Shown here in pieces: positions 1 through 7,313 of a DNA stretch of 42,770 nucleotides. The notes beneath the pieces were generated by a model, which was given only the letters and a program-made list of their open reading frames with translations, was not told the DNA's origin and ran no database searches. The translations under genes were made by a program, and so were the position numbers. Origin of the DNA: CAYRVF01 sp964427535 (GTDB lineage Bacteria > Chloroflexota > Ktedonobacteria > Ktedonobacterales > JADMIN01). Every line of letters starts with the position of its first letter. Position 1 is the stretch's first letter. The stretch lies in assembly GCA_964427535.1 (NCBI GenBank), contig CAYRVF010000029.1, positions 1 through 42,770 of the forward strand, in the 5' to 3' direction.

Positions 1-1
1 G

Positions 2-181
2 GGGGGCGAGGCGGTGTCCGAACGCCACGGCGCTGACTTTTATCGGTCCATTGGCCGCAAAGGTGGCGACACGACCAAAGCCCGTCTGGGACGTGAGCAT
101 TACGAGCGCATCGGCAGCATGGGGGGCAAGAAGGCGGGCAAGAGCAGGAGGGGACCGCGAAGACGGGCCGATGAGGAGTAG
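2..181 (+). CDS. KGG-repeat stress-type protein, 3' end only
   Basis: The reading frame is open from the window edge to a TAG at 179-181, giving 59 residues. It contains the repeats RHGADFYRSIGRKGG and LGREHYERIGSMGGKKAG, the pattern of the GsiB/YciG (KGG) family: small, very hydrophilic, Gly/Lys-rich proteins linked to stress or desiccation. The tail is strongly basic (KSRRGPRRRADEE). The start lies outside the window. Such proteins are usually chromosomal but also occur on mobile elements, so this could be host or element DNA. The family assignment rests on the repeat pattern alone. Confidence 0.7.
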   Translation, partial: GGEAVSERHGADFYRSIGRKGGDTTKARLGREHYERIGSMGGKKAGKSRRGPRRRADEE

Positions 182-192
182 CACGTTGCCTG

Positions 193-429
193 CTAGCGTC
201 GTGGCCGGGAGGGTACGCGCGGACGTGGAGCGAGTGACGGCCGCCGGAGGTCAGCTGTCGCAGGCAGCTCAGCTTGGCAGGCCGGGCAGTGCGTGAGTTG
301 CTCGTTGGAGGTAGGTGTCAGGCTCCCGTCGAAATAGAGGTAACGGTACTGCGATCCTGTCCAGCGCAGGCCAACCTTGAGCGGATAGCCGCAGGCACAG
401 GGGATCGCGTTGAAGAGCGTCGTTGACAT
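193..429 (-). CDS. small zinc-ribbon protein (78 aa)
   Basis: The start is MSTTLFNAIPC, preceded by a GGGAGG site 10-15 nt upstream. One CxC pair (PCACG) and one CxxC pair (HCPAC), about 37 residues apart, would bind one zinc. The C-terminus is basic and proline/arginine rich. It is one of several tiny zinc-ribbon genes in this element, all on the minus strand. A longer upstream reading frame exists but is Arg/Pro-rich and looks like non-coding high-GC sequence. Function unknown. Confidence 0.55.
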   Translation of the reverse strand: MSTTLFNAIPCACGYPLKVGLRWTGSQYRYLYFDGSLTPTSNEQLTHCPACQAELPATADLRRPSLAPRPRVPSRPRR

Positions 430-575
430 GGCGCGTCCTCCCTCCCTGTCCACACGTATCCTGATGTGACACATGCTGCTGGAGAAGGTCGCAACTCCTA
501 GACCAACGGGACGCTGAATTGCTGCAGTGTGGGCAGCACCTTCCATATGTGTAAGGTGCACAAGCGGTTCGATCG

Positions 576-797
576 CTAGCCCAGCCGGGTCCACAGTACC
601 AGGCGCTCGCCGGACTGGCCGTCTGGAGCGCCTACGTACGCGAGGCACGGCTCACAGACGAGGAGCCGCCGTTGGCCGCTGCGATCCGCTTCGAGGGTCG
701 CGAGCATCGCATGCCGATCGCAGGCAAACGCTCCACACCGCTGACAGAGGCGTGTCGCCTCTCCTCCACATCGCGAGATCACGCAGCCGGTCGCCAT
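576..797 (-). CDS. small cysteine-rich zinc-finger protein (73 aa)
   Basis: The protein begins MATGCVISRCGGEATRLC and carries a Cys/His cluster: CVISRC, CQRCGAFACDRH and CEPC. This resembles a B-box or FYVE-like small treble-clef finger coordinating two zinc ions. The ATG at 797 has AGGTGAGG about 7 nt upstream and is preferred over an in-frame GTG at 827. It lies 146 bp upstream of the other zinc-ribbon gene, so the two could be co-transcribed. Function unknown. Confidence 0.55.
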   Translation of the reverse strand: MATGCVISRCGGEATRLCQRCGAFACDRHAMLATLEADRSGQRRLLVCEPCLAYVGAPDGQSGERLVLWTRLG

Positions 798-829
798 CCC
801 AACCACCTCACCTTGCCGGACATCCACCT

Positions 830-1128
830 CGCACTACACGCCGTCACTCCCGTCTCTGATCGCCGCCCGCTTATTGTATCACCGTACAAGGACGGCAGGG
901 GTAGCTCACTGACGCGACTAGCGAGGTGACGTGGAAGCGCCGTAGGAGTCACTATTATACTGCCGCGTCGGTCGTGCGGGAGGCGTGGTACAAATACTGC
1001 TGTTCTTGCTGCTAGTCCGGCCGGGTACCGCACAGAGAGACACCTGAACGTCCGCTAGCGGAGGGAATGGCCTGTGACCTGATGAGCGCACATCGGAAAC
1101 GTCCAACAAACTCCGTGGGATGACGAAG
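830..1128. other. intergenic stretch without a credible gene
   Basis: I see no frame with protein-like composition here. The minus strand has TATAAT at 959-954, a possible -10 box for the zinc-finger gene ending at 576, but no good -35 hexamer 16-18 bp upstream. Nothing else was recognised. Confidence 0.4.
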
Positions 1129-1175
1129 ACCGATCCCCGCCAGCGCAGTTCCGTCGTGCGCTGGCGGGGATCGGT
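1129..1175 (-). terminator. strong hairpin downstream of the 1198-1599 gene
   Basis: A perfect 19-bp inverted repeat (arms 1129-1147 and 1157-1175, 9-nt loop) with a GC-rich stem begins 23 nt past the stop codon of the minus-strand gene. It has no clear U-tract, so it may act as a terminator or as an mRNA 3' stabiliser. Confidence 0.6.
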
Positions 1176-1197
1176 GTGTCTACTCATCAGGCGCCGA

Positions 1198-1599
1198 TTA
1201 CGAGGCTCGTTGGGGCTCTTGCAGGTCGAAGCGAAACACGGACATCCAGACGATGTGCCGCGCCTCTGAGACGTTATACACGGTCCAAATCAGCGGATAA
1301 CTACCTGGCTGCAGTGTCGCCGGGACCGCCCAGCGAAAGCGCACCTGAATATCCGACTGGCCATCGTTCTGGAACACGACAGACTCCTGAAATACCGGCG
1401 CTCCCATCGCAGTAGCGCTAGGATCCGGCAGCGGAGTGGACAAGATGACGAGCTCTACTCTGCCCTCCCTAAGTGTCTCCGCATGATTGACGGTCGTGCC
1501 GATCTCGATCAGCGCGCCAGGAGCTATGCCTACAGGCGAAGCGGTACCAGCGCCCATGCCCTGGATCGACGGCCGAGGTGCTTCCGGTGTCTCGTACAT
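1198..1599 (-). CDS. hypothetical beta-rich protein (133 aa)
   Basis: The ATG at 1599 has AAGGAG 8 nt upstream. The first 25 residues are Pro/Gly-rich. The rest alternates polar and hydrophobic residues (VELVILSTPLP, QVRFRWAVP, YPLIWTVYNVSE, VWMSVFRFDL), which suggests a small Ig-like beta sandwich. There is no signal peptide or membrane segment. It lies immediately downstream of the winged-helix gene (12 nt between them), so the two are probably co-transcribed and under the ACCTAGGT operators. Function unknown; a structural or accessory role is possible. Confidence 0.6.
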   Translation of the reverse strand: MYETPEAPRPSIQGMGAGTASPVGIAPGALIEIGTTVNHAETLREGRVELVILSTPLPDPSATAMGAPVFQESVVFQNDGQSDIQVRFRWAVPATLQPGSYPLIWTVYNVSEARHIVWMSVFRFDLQEPQRAS

Positions 1600-1611
1600 C
1601 CGCGTAACTCC

Positions 1612-1893
1612 TTAACTTGTAGTCATCACCTTTGTTGATGAGCTACTTGCCTTCTTCGCAACTCGGCCCCGCCGTCGATCTGCCGGGTGCTCTCGCGCAT
1701 ATGCTTCCAAGCTGGCACGCTCGTACATCAGCGTTCGGTCGTCGAAGTAGGCCGCCTCGATCTTGCCCTCTTTGACCAGCGAATGCAGATAGCCGCGGGA
1801 TTGCTCCTGCAGGCCAAGCAGATCCATCGCCCGCTGTTGATTGACGTATCCGCCCACCTCGGAGCGACTGGGCACGTTTGGTATGCGCGCCAT
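1612..1893 (-). CDS. winged-helix DNA-binding protein, excisionase/MerR-like (93 aa)
   Basis: The start MARIPNVPSRSEV is fixed by GGGAGGTGA ending 6 nt upstream. Residues about 15-65 (QRAMDLLGLQEQSRGYLHSL, then VKEGKIEAAYFDDRTLMYER) match the excisionase/MerR-type helix-turn-helix with a wing: recognition helix, turn, then a DDRTLMYERASLEAY strand. The tail is basic and Ser/Lys-rich. It is divergent to the SWIM gene, across three ACCTAGGT palindromes that it may bind. Two roles fit: an excisionase/recombination directionality factor, or the repressor of the facing promoter. The sequence does not decide between them. Confidence 0.7.
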   Translation of the reverse strand: MARIPNVPSRSEVGGYVNQQRAMDLLGLQEQSRGYLHSLVKEGKIEAAYFDDRTLMYERASLEAYAREHPADRRRGRVAKKASSSSTKVMTTS

Positions 1894-1931
1894 CACGATC
1901 ACCTCCCATCCGCAGTATAGGCACGAAACGC

Positions 1932-2037
1932 AACCTAGGTCTAGTGGCAATTTCGCCAAGATGCGGAAATTGGCGCTTGACATACGTTACCTAGGTTCTG
2001 TATAATCGTCTTAGTAAATAGAACCTAGGTAACGTAT
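1932..2037. promoter_or_regulatory. operator array: three ACCTAGGT palindromes
   Basis: ACCTAGGT occurs at 1933-1940, 1989-1996 and 2023-2030. The last two sit in a perfect 18-bp inverted repeat (1982-1999 and 2020-2037, 20-nt spacer). The array lies in the divergent region between the winged-helix gene (minus) and the SWIM gene (plus). It overlaps the spacer of the plus-strand promoter and its likely start site, the expected layout for repression or looping. Confidence 0.75.
1977..2006 (+). promoter_or_regulatory. near-consensus sigma-70 promoter
   Basis: TTGACA (1977-1982), an 18-bp spacer, and TATAAT (2001-2006). Both hexamers are exact consensus. It points to the SWIM gene at 2066. One ACCTAGGT operator fills the spacer and another lies about +17 to +24 from the expected start, so the promoter is strong but very probably repressed. 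Confidence 0.8.
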
Positions 2038-2065
2038 CTAGGCGCAGTGGGAGGGAGAACACGAG

Positions 2066-2407
2066 ATGGTGACGGCAGCACAGATCGAGCGAGCGCGGGC
2101 GCGGGTTCAGGCGGAGCACATCACGATTCTGGCACACGGCCTGGTCAAGGCGACCGGCGAGCGCTTCTTCATCGTGCGCGGGAGCACCGGCAGGCAGTAC
2201 ACCATCCAGGTCGGCACGGAGGCGCTGGCCTGCGATTGCCCGGCGGGTGAGCATGGCGAACTCTGCAAGCACCGAGTCGCAGTCTCGGACCGCCTCCGTG
2301 CTGAGCGTGCCACCGAGCGCGAGCGGGCCGAGCGGGCTCTGGCTGAGGAGCGCGCCGCGTCGATGCGCCGCCAGCCCGTCGTCCGGACCATCTCCATCTT
2401 CAAGTAG
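2066..2407 (+). CDS. SWIM zinc-finger protein (113 aa)
   Basis: The motif CDCPAGEHGELCKH (about residues 56-69) is the CxCx(n)CxH signature of the SWIM zinc finger, a domain that binds DNA or proteins and occurs with SNF2 ATPases, transposases and Sws1-type recombination factors. Upstream residues RFFIVRGSTGRQYTIQVG form the short beta strands that usually precede a SWIM finger. The C-terminus is a charged Arg/Glu/Ala helix (ERERAERALAEERAAS). A GGGAGG sequence lies about 10 nt before the ATG. It has no SNF2 partner here. Its promoter is overlapped by ACCTAGGT operators, suggesting switched expression. Confidence 0.75.
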   Translation: MVTAAQIERARARVQAEHITILAHGLVKATGERFFIVRGSTGRQYTIQVGTEALACDCPAGEHGELCKHRVAVSDRLRAERATERERAERALAEERAASMRRQPVVRTISIFK

Positions 2408-2426
2408 TGCGGAGAGAAGGCGAACG

Positions 2427-2470
2427 TACCAGACGGGCTACCGGCGAGAGTCGGCCCCGCCTGTCTGGTA
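2427..2470 (+). terminator. hairpin downstream of the SWIM gene
   Basis: Arms 2427-2438 and 2459-2470 pair at 11 of 12 positions (TACCAGACGGGC with GCCTGTCTGGTA), starting 20 nt after the stop codon. The U-tract is absent. The 2471-2686 stretch up to the next gene shows no convincing gene, though a GGAGGAG sequence at about 2497 resembles an orphan ribosome-binding site. Confidence 0.45.
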
Positions 2471-2686
2471 TGCTTCGTACACAAGCGGACAGAAAGGAGG
2501 AGCACCGCGGCATAGCCCGGCAGTCAATTTCGTCGCCGTGTCGGCCGCTCTTGAGAGAGGGGCGCCCGAGGCGGGAGGGTCTAGCTCCCGTCCCGGACTT
2601 GACGCACATCCAGTTGGTGGCTGGAGGCGCCCGGCCTATTGTGCCACGCTCCGGCTACCTCCTCAACCATTTGGGAGGTACCAGTC

Positions 2687-3658
2687 ATGCACCGTTTGTT
2701 AGAGCGGCTCGATCGCTCCTTCACGACACTCGTTCCCCTCACGTATTTGGTTGGCTTATTCTTGGGCACGGCCGCGTACTTTAGCGGCCTGGTGCTCGAC
2801 GCCGGCGTCGCCGTCGGCATCGCGCTGGCCTTCGCCGTCGAGGTGCATTCCTTCCTCCAGCAGCGGCGCGTGCGGCTCCTCTGGCAGCAGCTCACGCGCA
2901 CCCTCGACGACGAGGCCAAGCGCGCCGCACTCGTCACGCAGCTCAAGCTCCAGATGGCGATTCTGGTTGGCCTGGTCGCGTTCTCGATCGGCAACGGCAT
3001 CGCGTTCTGGGCCTCGATCGCGCACCCGAGCGATGCGGGCTCTTGGGCGCAGGTGGTGCTGCGCGGCGTAATGGTGCCGGTGCTCTTCCTGGCGACGGGC
3101 GCGCTGGCCCCGGTGAGCTCGGATGCCGCCTCGCTGCTCTCCCAGGCCGCGGATGACATGCTCTACTCGACGGTGAAGGTGACTGTCCGGCAGTGGAAGA
3201 AGCGCGTGCGCAAAGCGCGAAAAGCGGGCGTGGATCTTGCACCGCTCGCGATCGCGCTGATGCTCGATGCCGGCGAGACGGACCACGCGCGGCGCATCCA
3301 GCTCATCGCCGACGGGCTCGTCCGTGCGGAGCTTGGCGGGCCAAATCGACCGCCGACGGGTGGTGGCTCTCCGCAACACCTGATGCCGGTCCCGCCGTCG
3401 GGCTGGCCGGAGGTGCTGAACCTGCCGGTGGCCTCTCCGGTTCCGGCGACGGCCGCGTTCGGTGTTGCGGCGCCCAACAGTCAGTCGATGTCGCCCGAGG
3501 AGGTGCGGGTCCGACGGCTCCTCCGCGATCGGCCGGAGCTGCTGACGGCCACGCTCGACGAGCTCGCCGCCGTCGCTGAGGTCGCCAAGTCCACGGCATC
3601 GAAAGTCAGGCGGATCGTCCTTGCCGAGCACGCGCCCGACGGGCAACTCGCGCAGTAA
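2687..3658 (+). CDS. membrane protein with cytoplasmic C-terminal helix-turn-helix (323 aa)
   Basis: The ATG at 2687 follows GGGAGGT by 7 nt. Four hydrophobic segments lie at about residues 12-35, 37-53, 88-108 and 121-143, with a charged helix (EVHSFLQQRRVRLLWQQL) between the second and third. After residue 165 the protein is basic and cytoplasmic (QWKKRVRKARKAG), then Pro/Gly/Ser-rich. Near residues 265-310 it has a helical region, RVRRLLRDRPELLTATLDEL followed by AAVAEVAKSTASKVRRIVLA, that reads as a winged-helix DNA-binding domain. The architecture suggests a membrane-tethered regulator or DNA anchor. No family recognised. Confidence 0.65.
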   Translation: MHRLLERLDRSFTTLVPLTYLVGLFLGTAAYFSGLVLDAGVAVGIALAFAVEVHSFLQQRRVRLLWQQLTRTLDDEAKRAALVTQLKLQMAILVGLVAFSIGNGIAFWASIAHPSDAGSWAQVVLRGVMVPVLFLATGALAPVSSDAASLLSQAADDMLYSTVKVTVRQWKKRVRKARKAGVDLAPLAIALMLDAGETDHARRIQLIADGLVRAELGGPNRPPTGGGSPQHLMPVPPSGWPEVLNLPVASPVPATAAFGVAAPNSQSMSPEEVRVRRLLRDRPELLTATLDELAAVAEVAKSTASKVRRIVLAEHAPDGQLAQ

Positions 3659-3661
3659 CGC

Positions 3662-3728
3662 GGGGGCGACCTCGCCCCCTGTACCCGCTGATGGTCGGCG
3701 TGATCTACCATCAGCGGGTACAGGGGGC
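3662..3728 (+). terminator. nested hairpins, including a perfect 22-bp inverted repeat
   Basis: Just past the stop of the membrane-protein gene, GGGGGCGA/TCGCCCCC can form a small hairpin (3662-3679). This overlaps the left arm of a perfect 22-bp repeat (3674-3695 and 3707-3728, 11-nt spacer). The two structures are mutually exclusive. There is no U-tract. A bidirectional termination role between converging genes is likely. Confidence 0.6.
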
Positions 3729-4038
3729 TTCATAGTTTCCAGTAGGTCCGCCGTGGCCATTGACCGGACACACGGCGGACACCTTCATATGAGTTGCCCT
3801 GGGTGGCGAGAGTACTCGTACTCATGCTGCCGGAATGAACTGCGGACTTGTGCCCGCAAACTCGCTCATGGCGATCGCGTGAGCCGAACCACTATCGGAT
3901 GCTACGCAGTGCATCCTGGTCACCACACAAAGCTCGCAGCGCTGTCGTGCCGCGTGAGGACTGGCACCTCGCTCCTCACGTCCGGTGGTGGAGAAGCCAA
4001 GAGCCGGAGCCAGCCCGCGGCGAGGGCGGTCTGCTCAC
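3729..4038. other. non-coding stretch with short inverted repeats
   Basis: No credible gene. Two small palindromes are visible: GTCCGCCGTG/CACGGCGGAC (3746-3755 and 3771-3780) and CGTGAGGA/TCCTCACG (3953-3960 and 3973-3980). The second could be part of the 3' end of the converging minus-strand gene at 4039. Confidence 0.4.
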
Positions 4039-4521
4039 TTAGTGGGCGAGCTCCGTGAGCACCCACTTGCCATAGTGCTTCATCCGCCGGGCGTTGTGTG
4101 CGAGCAGCACCCGCTGCGCACGCAGGATGTCCTCGGCCTTTTCCGCCCGGATGCTCACGATCGAGTAGCCCTGGGCGGCCTCCTCACGATACTCGCTCTC
4201 GGCGTTCCCCGGATCGGTGCAGGCGCGCGTGAGCCGCGCGTAGAGCCGCATCAGCGGGTTCATGTGCGCCTCTTTCTGCGCGATGAGGTGCAACGCCTGC
4301 TCTCCGCTCAACACGAGAATCTTCTCCTGCGCGATGCCCGCCATCGCTGCGGCCTGCCACGCGAGTGCGGCGTCGGCCGGATTCTCAATCACACTGACGA
4401 CCCAGTTCGCGCTCTCGCCGAAGCGGTGTGCAGCCGGAGGGAAGGGCGTTTCAGATGCCGGAACCGAGCGAACGCCTGGGATGGCGATGCGGCTCCCCGA
4501 GAGATTCAGTTCTTGTGCCAC
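4039..4521 (-). CDS. hypothetical stress-protein-like protein (160 aa)
   Basis: The GTG start at 4521 (VAQELNLSGSR) follows AGGAG by 8 nt; the longer frame upstream is Arg/Ser-rich and unlikely. The core reads WVVSVIENPADAALAWQAAA, KILVLSGEQALHLI and GYSIVSIRAEKAEDILRAQ, ending KHYGKWVLTELA. This alternating alpha/beta pattern, with its paired VVSVIE and YSIVSI strands, resembles small two-strand stress proteins of the YflT type found in many high-GC bacteria. The similarity is by eye and uncertain. No membrane segments. It sits beyond the lysis genes with hairpins on both sides, so it may be a separately expressed moron. Confidence 0.55.
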   Translation of the reverse strand: MAQELNLSGSRIAIPGVRSVPASETPFPPAAHRFGESANWVVSVIENPADAALAWQAAAMAGIAQEKILVLSGEQALHLIAQKEAHMNPLMRLYARLTRACTDPGNAESEYREEAAQGYSIVSIRAEKAEDILRAQRVLLAHNARRMKHYGKWVLTELAH

Positions 4522-4604
4522 GGTCTGGTCTCCTGTCTCCTGTCGAGATGTCTCGGAGCTGGGAGCTGGGAGGTTGCACCTCCCGCTCGGGTGTGCCCAT
4601 AGGC

Positions 4605-4637
4605 TGGATCTCCGGCAGCTCCTCCGCCGGAGATCCA
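4605..4637 (-). terminator. 12-bp perfect hairpin
   Basis: TGGATCTCCGGC and GCCGGAGATCCA (arms 4605-4616 and 4626-4637) with a 9-nt loop. It lies about 85 nt upstream of the 4521 start, so it would end transcription arriving from the lysis genes or shape the leader of the downstream gene. Confidence 0.5.
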
Positions 4638-4906
4638 TTCGCCACTGCCGCGGCGCGTGCACGATGTCTTGGTCGTCCTCGACCTGCTCCCAGCGTACGG
4701 CACACCGCTGAACGCTCAACGGAAATCGACTGAAGCTCAGATGAAGGATTTCCCAGGCGTTTCACAGAAACGTTGTGAGATGCATTTCGCCTGGGACCGG
4801 CGGTGCGTGATCCGCTGGAGCCACGAAGTGGCTGCCCGCTCACGCTGCTCGAGCTCGTCTGCCATCGGATTGGGAATGAACAGCGACCGAAGCCGGAAAA
4901 TGAGAA

Positions 4907-4943
4907 AACGCGCGGGCCCAAGATTTCCCCAGGTCCGCGCGTT
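4907..4943 (-). terminator. terminator after the holin gene
   Basis: On the minus strand AACGCGCGG (4943-4935) pairs with CCGCGCGTT (4915-4907). The stem is followed by T-rich sequence (TTCTCATTTTC). It begins 23 nt after the holin stop codon, so it is probably the main terminator of the late operon. Confidence 0.6.
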
Positions 4944-4965
4944 GTTCTCCATCAGAGAATTCGTG

Positions 4966-5436
4966 TTAGTATCGGCCGGTACCGGGTCGCATTGCACGCA
5001 TCACCATCGTGGGCATTGCGTCCTGACCGGCCAGCTCGTTGCCACGGCCACTCGCCCCAGTCACCGAAGTTGGAGCCGGGGCACTCGCTGTCGCAGGGGG
5101 CAGTGCGTTGGCTGCGTTCGCCAGGTTGATGCTGCGCACCGCCGCCTCCAGCAGCACGTCGATCTGCTCGGGCGTCGCCGCGAGCCCACGCTGCCGCATC
5201 AGCACGCCGATCATCTGGGTGGCGATGGCCTTCTTGGTCTGCCCGGGCACGGCCTGATTGGCCTGCTCGACGGCCGCGACGACGTCGTTCACGGCTTGCC
5301 GCACCTGCTCCGCTTTCGCCGCCGGGAGGTGCAGCAGCACGAGCTGCATGCCTACCTCGGCGAGCTTGAGCATCACCGGGAGTACGACCGAGATCAGCAG
5401 CGCCACCATGCTCAGCGTCTGGAGATCCATTGTCAT
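4966..5436 (-). CDS. phage holin, LLH family (156 aa)
   Basis: One hydrophobic segment at about residues 7-35 (LSMVALLISVVLPVMLKLAE) is followed by an amphipathic region, VRQAVNDVVAAVEQANQAVP, GQTKKAIATQMIG and TPEQIDVLLEAAVRSIN. This matches the pattern of LLH-family holins (N-terminal membrane segment and the conserved KK.A....L.. and T..QID.LIEAAV blocks). Holins make the membrane lesion that releases endolysin. The ATG at 5436 follows GAAGGA by 8 nt. It directly follows the endolysin gene (23 nt). The C-terminal tail is Ala/Pro-rich and disordered. Confidence 0.8.
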   Translation of the reverse strand: MTMDLQTLSMVALLISVVLPVMLKLAEVGMQLVLLHLPAAKAEQVRQAVNDVVAAVEQANQAVPGQTKKAIATQMIGVLMRQRGLAATPEQIDVLLEAAVRSINLANAANALPPATASAPAPTSVTGASGRGNELAGQDAMPTMVMRAMRPGTGRY

Positions 5437-5459
5437 GAGTGGTTCCTTCTAAGCCCGAG

Positions 5460-7313
5460 CTAGGCCAGTGCGGCCTTGATCGCTTCGACGACCGCCACGC
5501 CCTTGCCGCCCTCGGCCTTGGCGTCGGCGACCTGTTGGGTGAGTGTGGCAATCTGCGCGGTGGCCGCGTCGAGCCTCGTCTGTGCGGCTTGCGCTGCCGC
5601 CTGCGCCTGCTGGCCCGCGGCTTGGGCCGCTGTGAGCTGTTGCTGGAGGGACACCTCATCCGACGCGGCCTGACTCTTCGCGTTGGTGAGATCCGCCTGT
5701 GCCTGAGCGAGTTGCGCCTGTGCCGCCTGGAGGTCGGACTGCGCTTTGGTGGCGGTCGCCTGGGCGGAGGCGAGCTGCTGCTGGAGTGCGGCCTCCAGCA
5801 CGGCGAGGCCGGTGCCGGAGTCGATGTGGCCGAGGTAGCAGTCACCACTGGCGCCCGGCGGCGAGTCGTATTTGCGGGCTGGGTCGTAGACCACAACGCC
5901 GCGCTCGAAGACCTGGACGGCGACGCCCGAGGTCGGATAGTTCTCGCCGGAGATCGGCATGCCGAGCGCCGTCACGCCGTTGTTGGCGCGGTAGAAGGCG
6001 AGTATCCCGCCCATGATCTCAAAGTTGGTCAGTTTGCAGTGCCAGGTGCCCGCGCTGGTGAGCGAGAAGAACGCGGCGACCCCTGGGTCGGTGATGTTGA
6101 GCACGGGAGCTCCTTGTGAAGGTGCGGGTGTCGGAGCTGGCACCGACGCGAGCGGTGTCGCGATCACGATGTAGCCCCAGACGATCATCTGTTGGAGGTC
6201 GGCGTCCGTGTAATCGCGCCAGCCGCCGATCCACGGGTCCATCAGCTCCAGGCCGCCGGTGATGCTGTGCGCGATGACGCAGATGTGGCCGAAGCCATTG
6301 AAGTGGACGGGGTCGGCGAACTTGTTGAGGTACTGCGAGCCGCCGCCGAAGTTGGCCAGCACGTCGCCGGCGGCGTAGCCCATCACCTCATGGCACTTGG
6401 CGATGAGCTGGGCCTGGGTGCCGCGGAAGAGCGTGAGCTGGATGCCGCGCTTCATGGCGGCCGCGACGTATTTCGGGTTCAGGCGCGAGCTGTCGTTGGG
6501 ATCGAGGAGATCTGACCCGCCGATGACGCCCTGGCCGAGCACCTCGTCGTGGATCTCGTCGGGGACGCAGTCCGGCTCGTTGCCGATGTCGCGGACGATC
6601 CAGGCGAGCCCGTCTTCGCCGCAGTTGTCGTTTTTATCTTCGTCGGGCTGGCCGTCCTTCGTCGGCGAGTTGAGCTGGCCGAGCGGGGCGGGGTTGCGCG
6701 GGATACCGGGGGGAAGCGTACTCACGGGTGATGTGGTTCCTTGTCCGCTGCTGAGCGACGCCCACAGCTCCGTCCAGGGGTAGGCGCCGGGGCAGTAGGC
6801 GCGGTTGAGGGGGTCCATGCTGTAGTGGCCGGTGATACCGCCGGCGGCATCGGCGGCGCGCATGGGGATGTGGTTGCGTGTGCAGATGTCGCGGATCAGC
6901 GCGAACGAGGCGGCCTTCTGCGCGGGGGAAAGCGGTGTCGAGTTGTTCACGTCGTTGACGTGCTCGATGGCGATCGTCGCATAGTTGGGATTGCCGCCGG
7001 GCACACTGTCCCACCAGGGATCGTGCTGCCCGGCGGCAGGCCCGCCCGCGCCCGGCGCGCCGCTTATTGGGCCGTTGCTCCAGGCGGTGTCGGCCTCGCG
7101 CACGCACTGCGCGATCGAGCCGTCACGGCCGACGATGTAGTGCGCGCTGACCTGGCTCTGGGGATTGGCGAACCAGGCCGCTTCGTCGGCGGGGGTGTGG
7201 GAGAGCGCGCTGCCGGTGCCGTGGAGAATGAGCCACCGGGGCGCGCCGTGTGGCCGCCCTGCCCAGTAGTTCGGTGAGGGCAGCCACTGCGCGGGAGCGT
7301 AGTCCTGACTCAT
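5460..7313 (-). CDS. multidomain endolysin: amidase, C39-like peptidase, LGFP-like repeat, coiled coil (617 aa)
   Basis: Residues about 25-185 are an N-acetylmuramoyl-L-alanine amidase (Amidase_2 fold), with zinc ligands H31 in WLILHGTGS, a His in GGITGHYSMDP and the Cys of AYCPGAYPW. After a Pro/Gly linker, residues about 225-390 look like a C39-type papain-like domain: DNCGEDGLAWIV (Cys), FGHICVIAH (His) and ELMDPWIGG (Asp). A third block (NNGVTALGMPISGENYPTSG, then VFERGVVVYDP) resembles an LGFP cell-wall repeat. The last 120 residues are an Ala/Gln coiled coil, unusual for an endolysin. The ATG overlaps the preceding stop (ATGA), so translation is probably coupled. It lies next to the holin. 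Domain calls 2 and 3 are by motif only. Confidence 0.85.
   Translation of the reverse strand: MSQDYAPAQWLPSPNYWAGRPHGAPRWLILHGTGSALSHTPADEAAWFANPQSQVSAHYIVGRDGSIAQCVREADTAWSNGPISGAPGAGGPAAGQHDPWWDSVPGGNPNYATIAIEHVNDVNNSTPLSPAQKAASFALIRDICTRNHIPMRAADAAGGITGHYSMDPLNRAYCPGAYPWTELWASLSSGQGTTSPVSTLPPGIPRNPAPLGQLNSPTKDGQPDEDKNDNCGEDGLAWIVRDIGNEPDCVPDEIHDEVLGQGVIGGSDLLDPNDSSRLNPKYVAAAMKRGIQLTLFRGTQAQLIAKCHEVMGYAAGDVLANFGGGSQYLNKFADPVHFNGFGHICVIAHSITGGLELMDPWIGGWRDYTDADLQQMIVWGYIVIATPLASVPAPTPAPSQGAPVLNITDPGVAAFFSLTSAGTWHCKLTNFEIMGGILAFYRANNGVTALGMPISGENYPTSGVAVQVFERGVVVYDPARKYDSPPGASGDCYLGHIDSGTGLAVLEAALQQQLASAQATATKAQSDLQAAQAQLAQAQADLTNAKSQAASDEVSLQQQLTAAQAAGQQAQAAAQAAQTRLDAATAQIATLTQQVADAKAEGGKGVAVVEAIKAALA

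Larger units (their letters stand above)
4522..4965. other. intergenic stretch between lysis operon and the 4039 gene
   Basis: No gene is supported. It holds several hairpins: 4605-4637, TCCCAGGCG/CGCCTGGGA at 4751-4759 and 4788-4796, and 4907-4943. The two best are listed separately. The density of stem-loops suggests the end of one transcription unit and the 5' region of the next. Confidence 0.4.

Noticed and set aside
193..648. Longer form of the left zinc-ribbon protein (151 aa)
   Set aside because: The first 73 residues overlap the zinc-finger gene at 576-797 and lack protein-like composition; the internal ATG has a strong ribosome-binding site.
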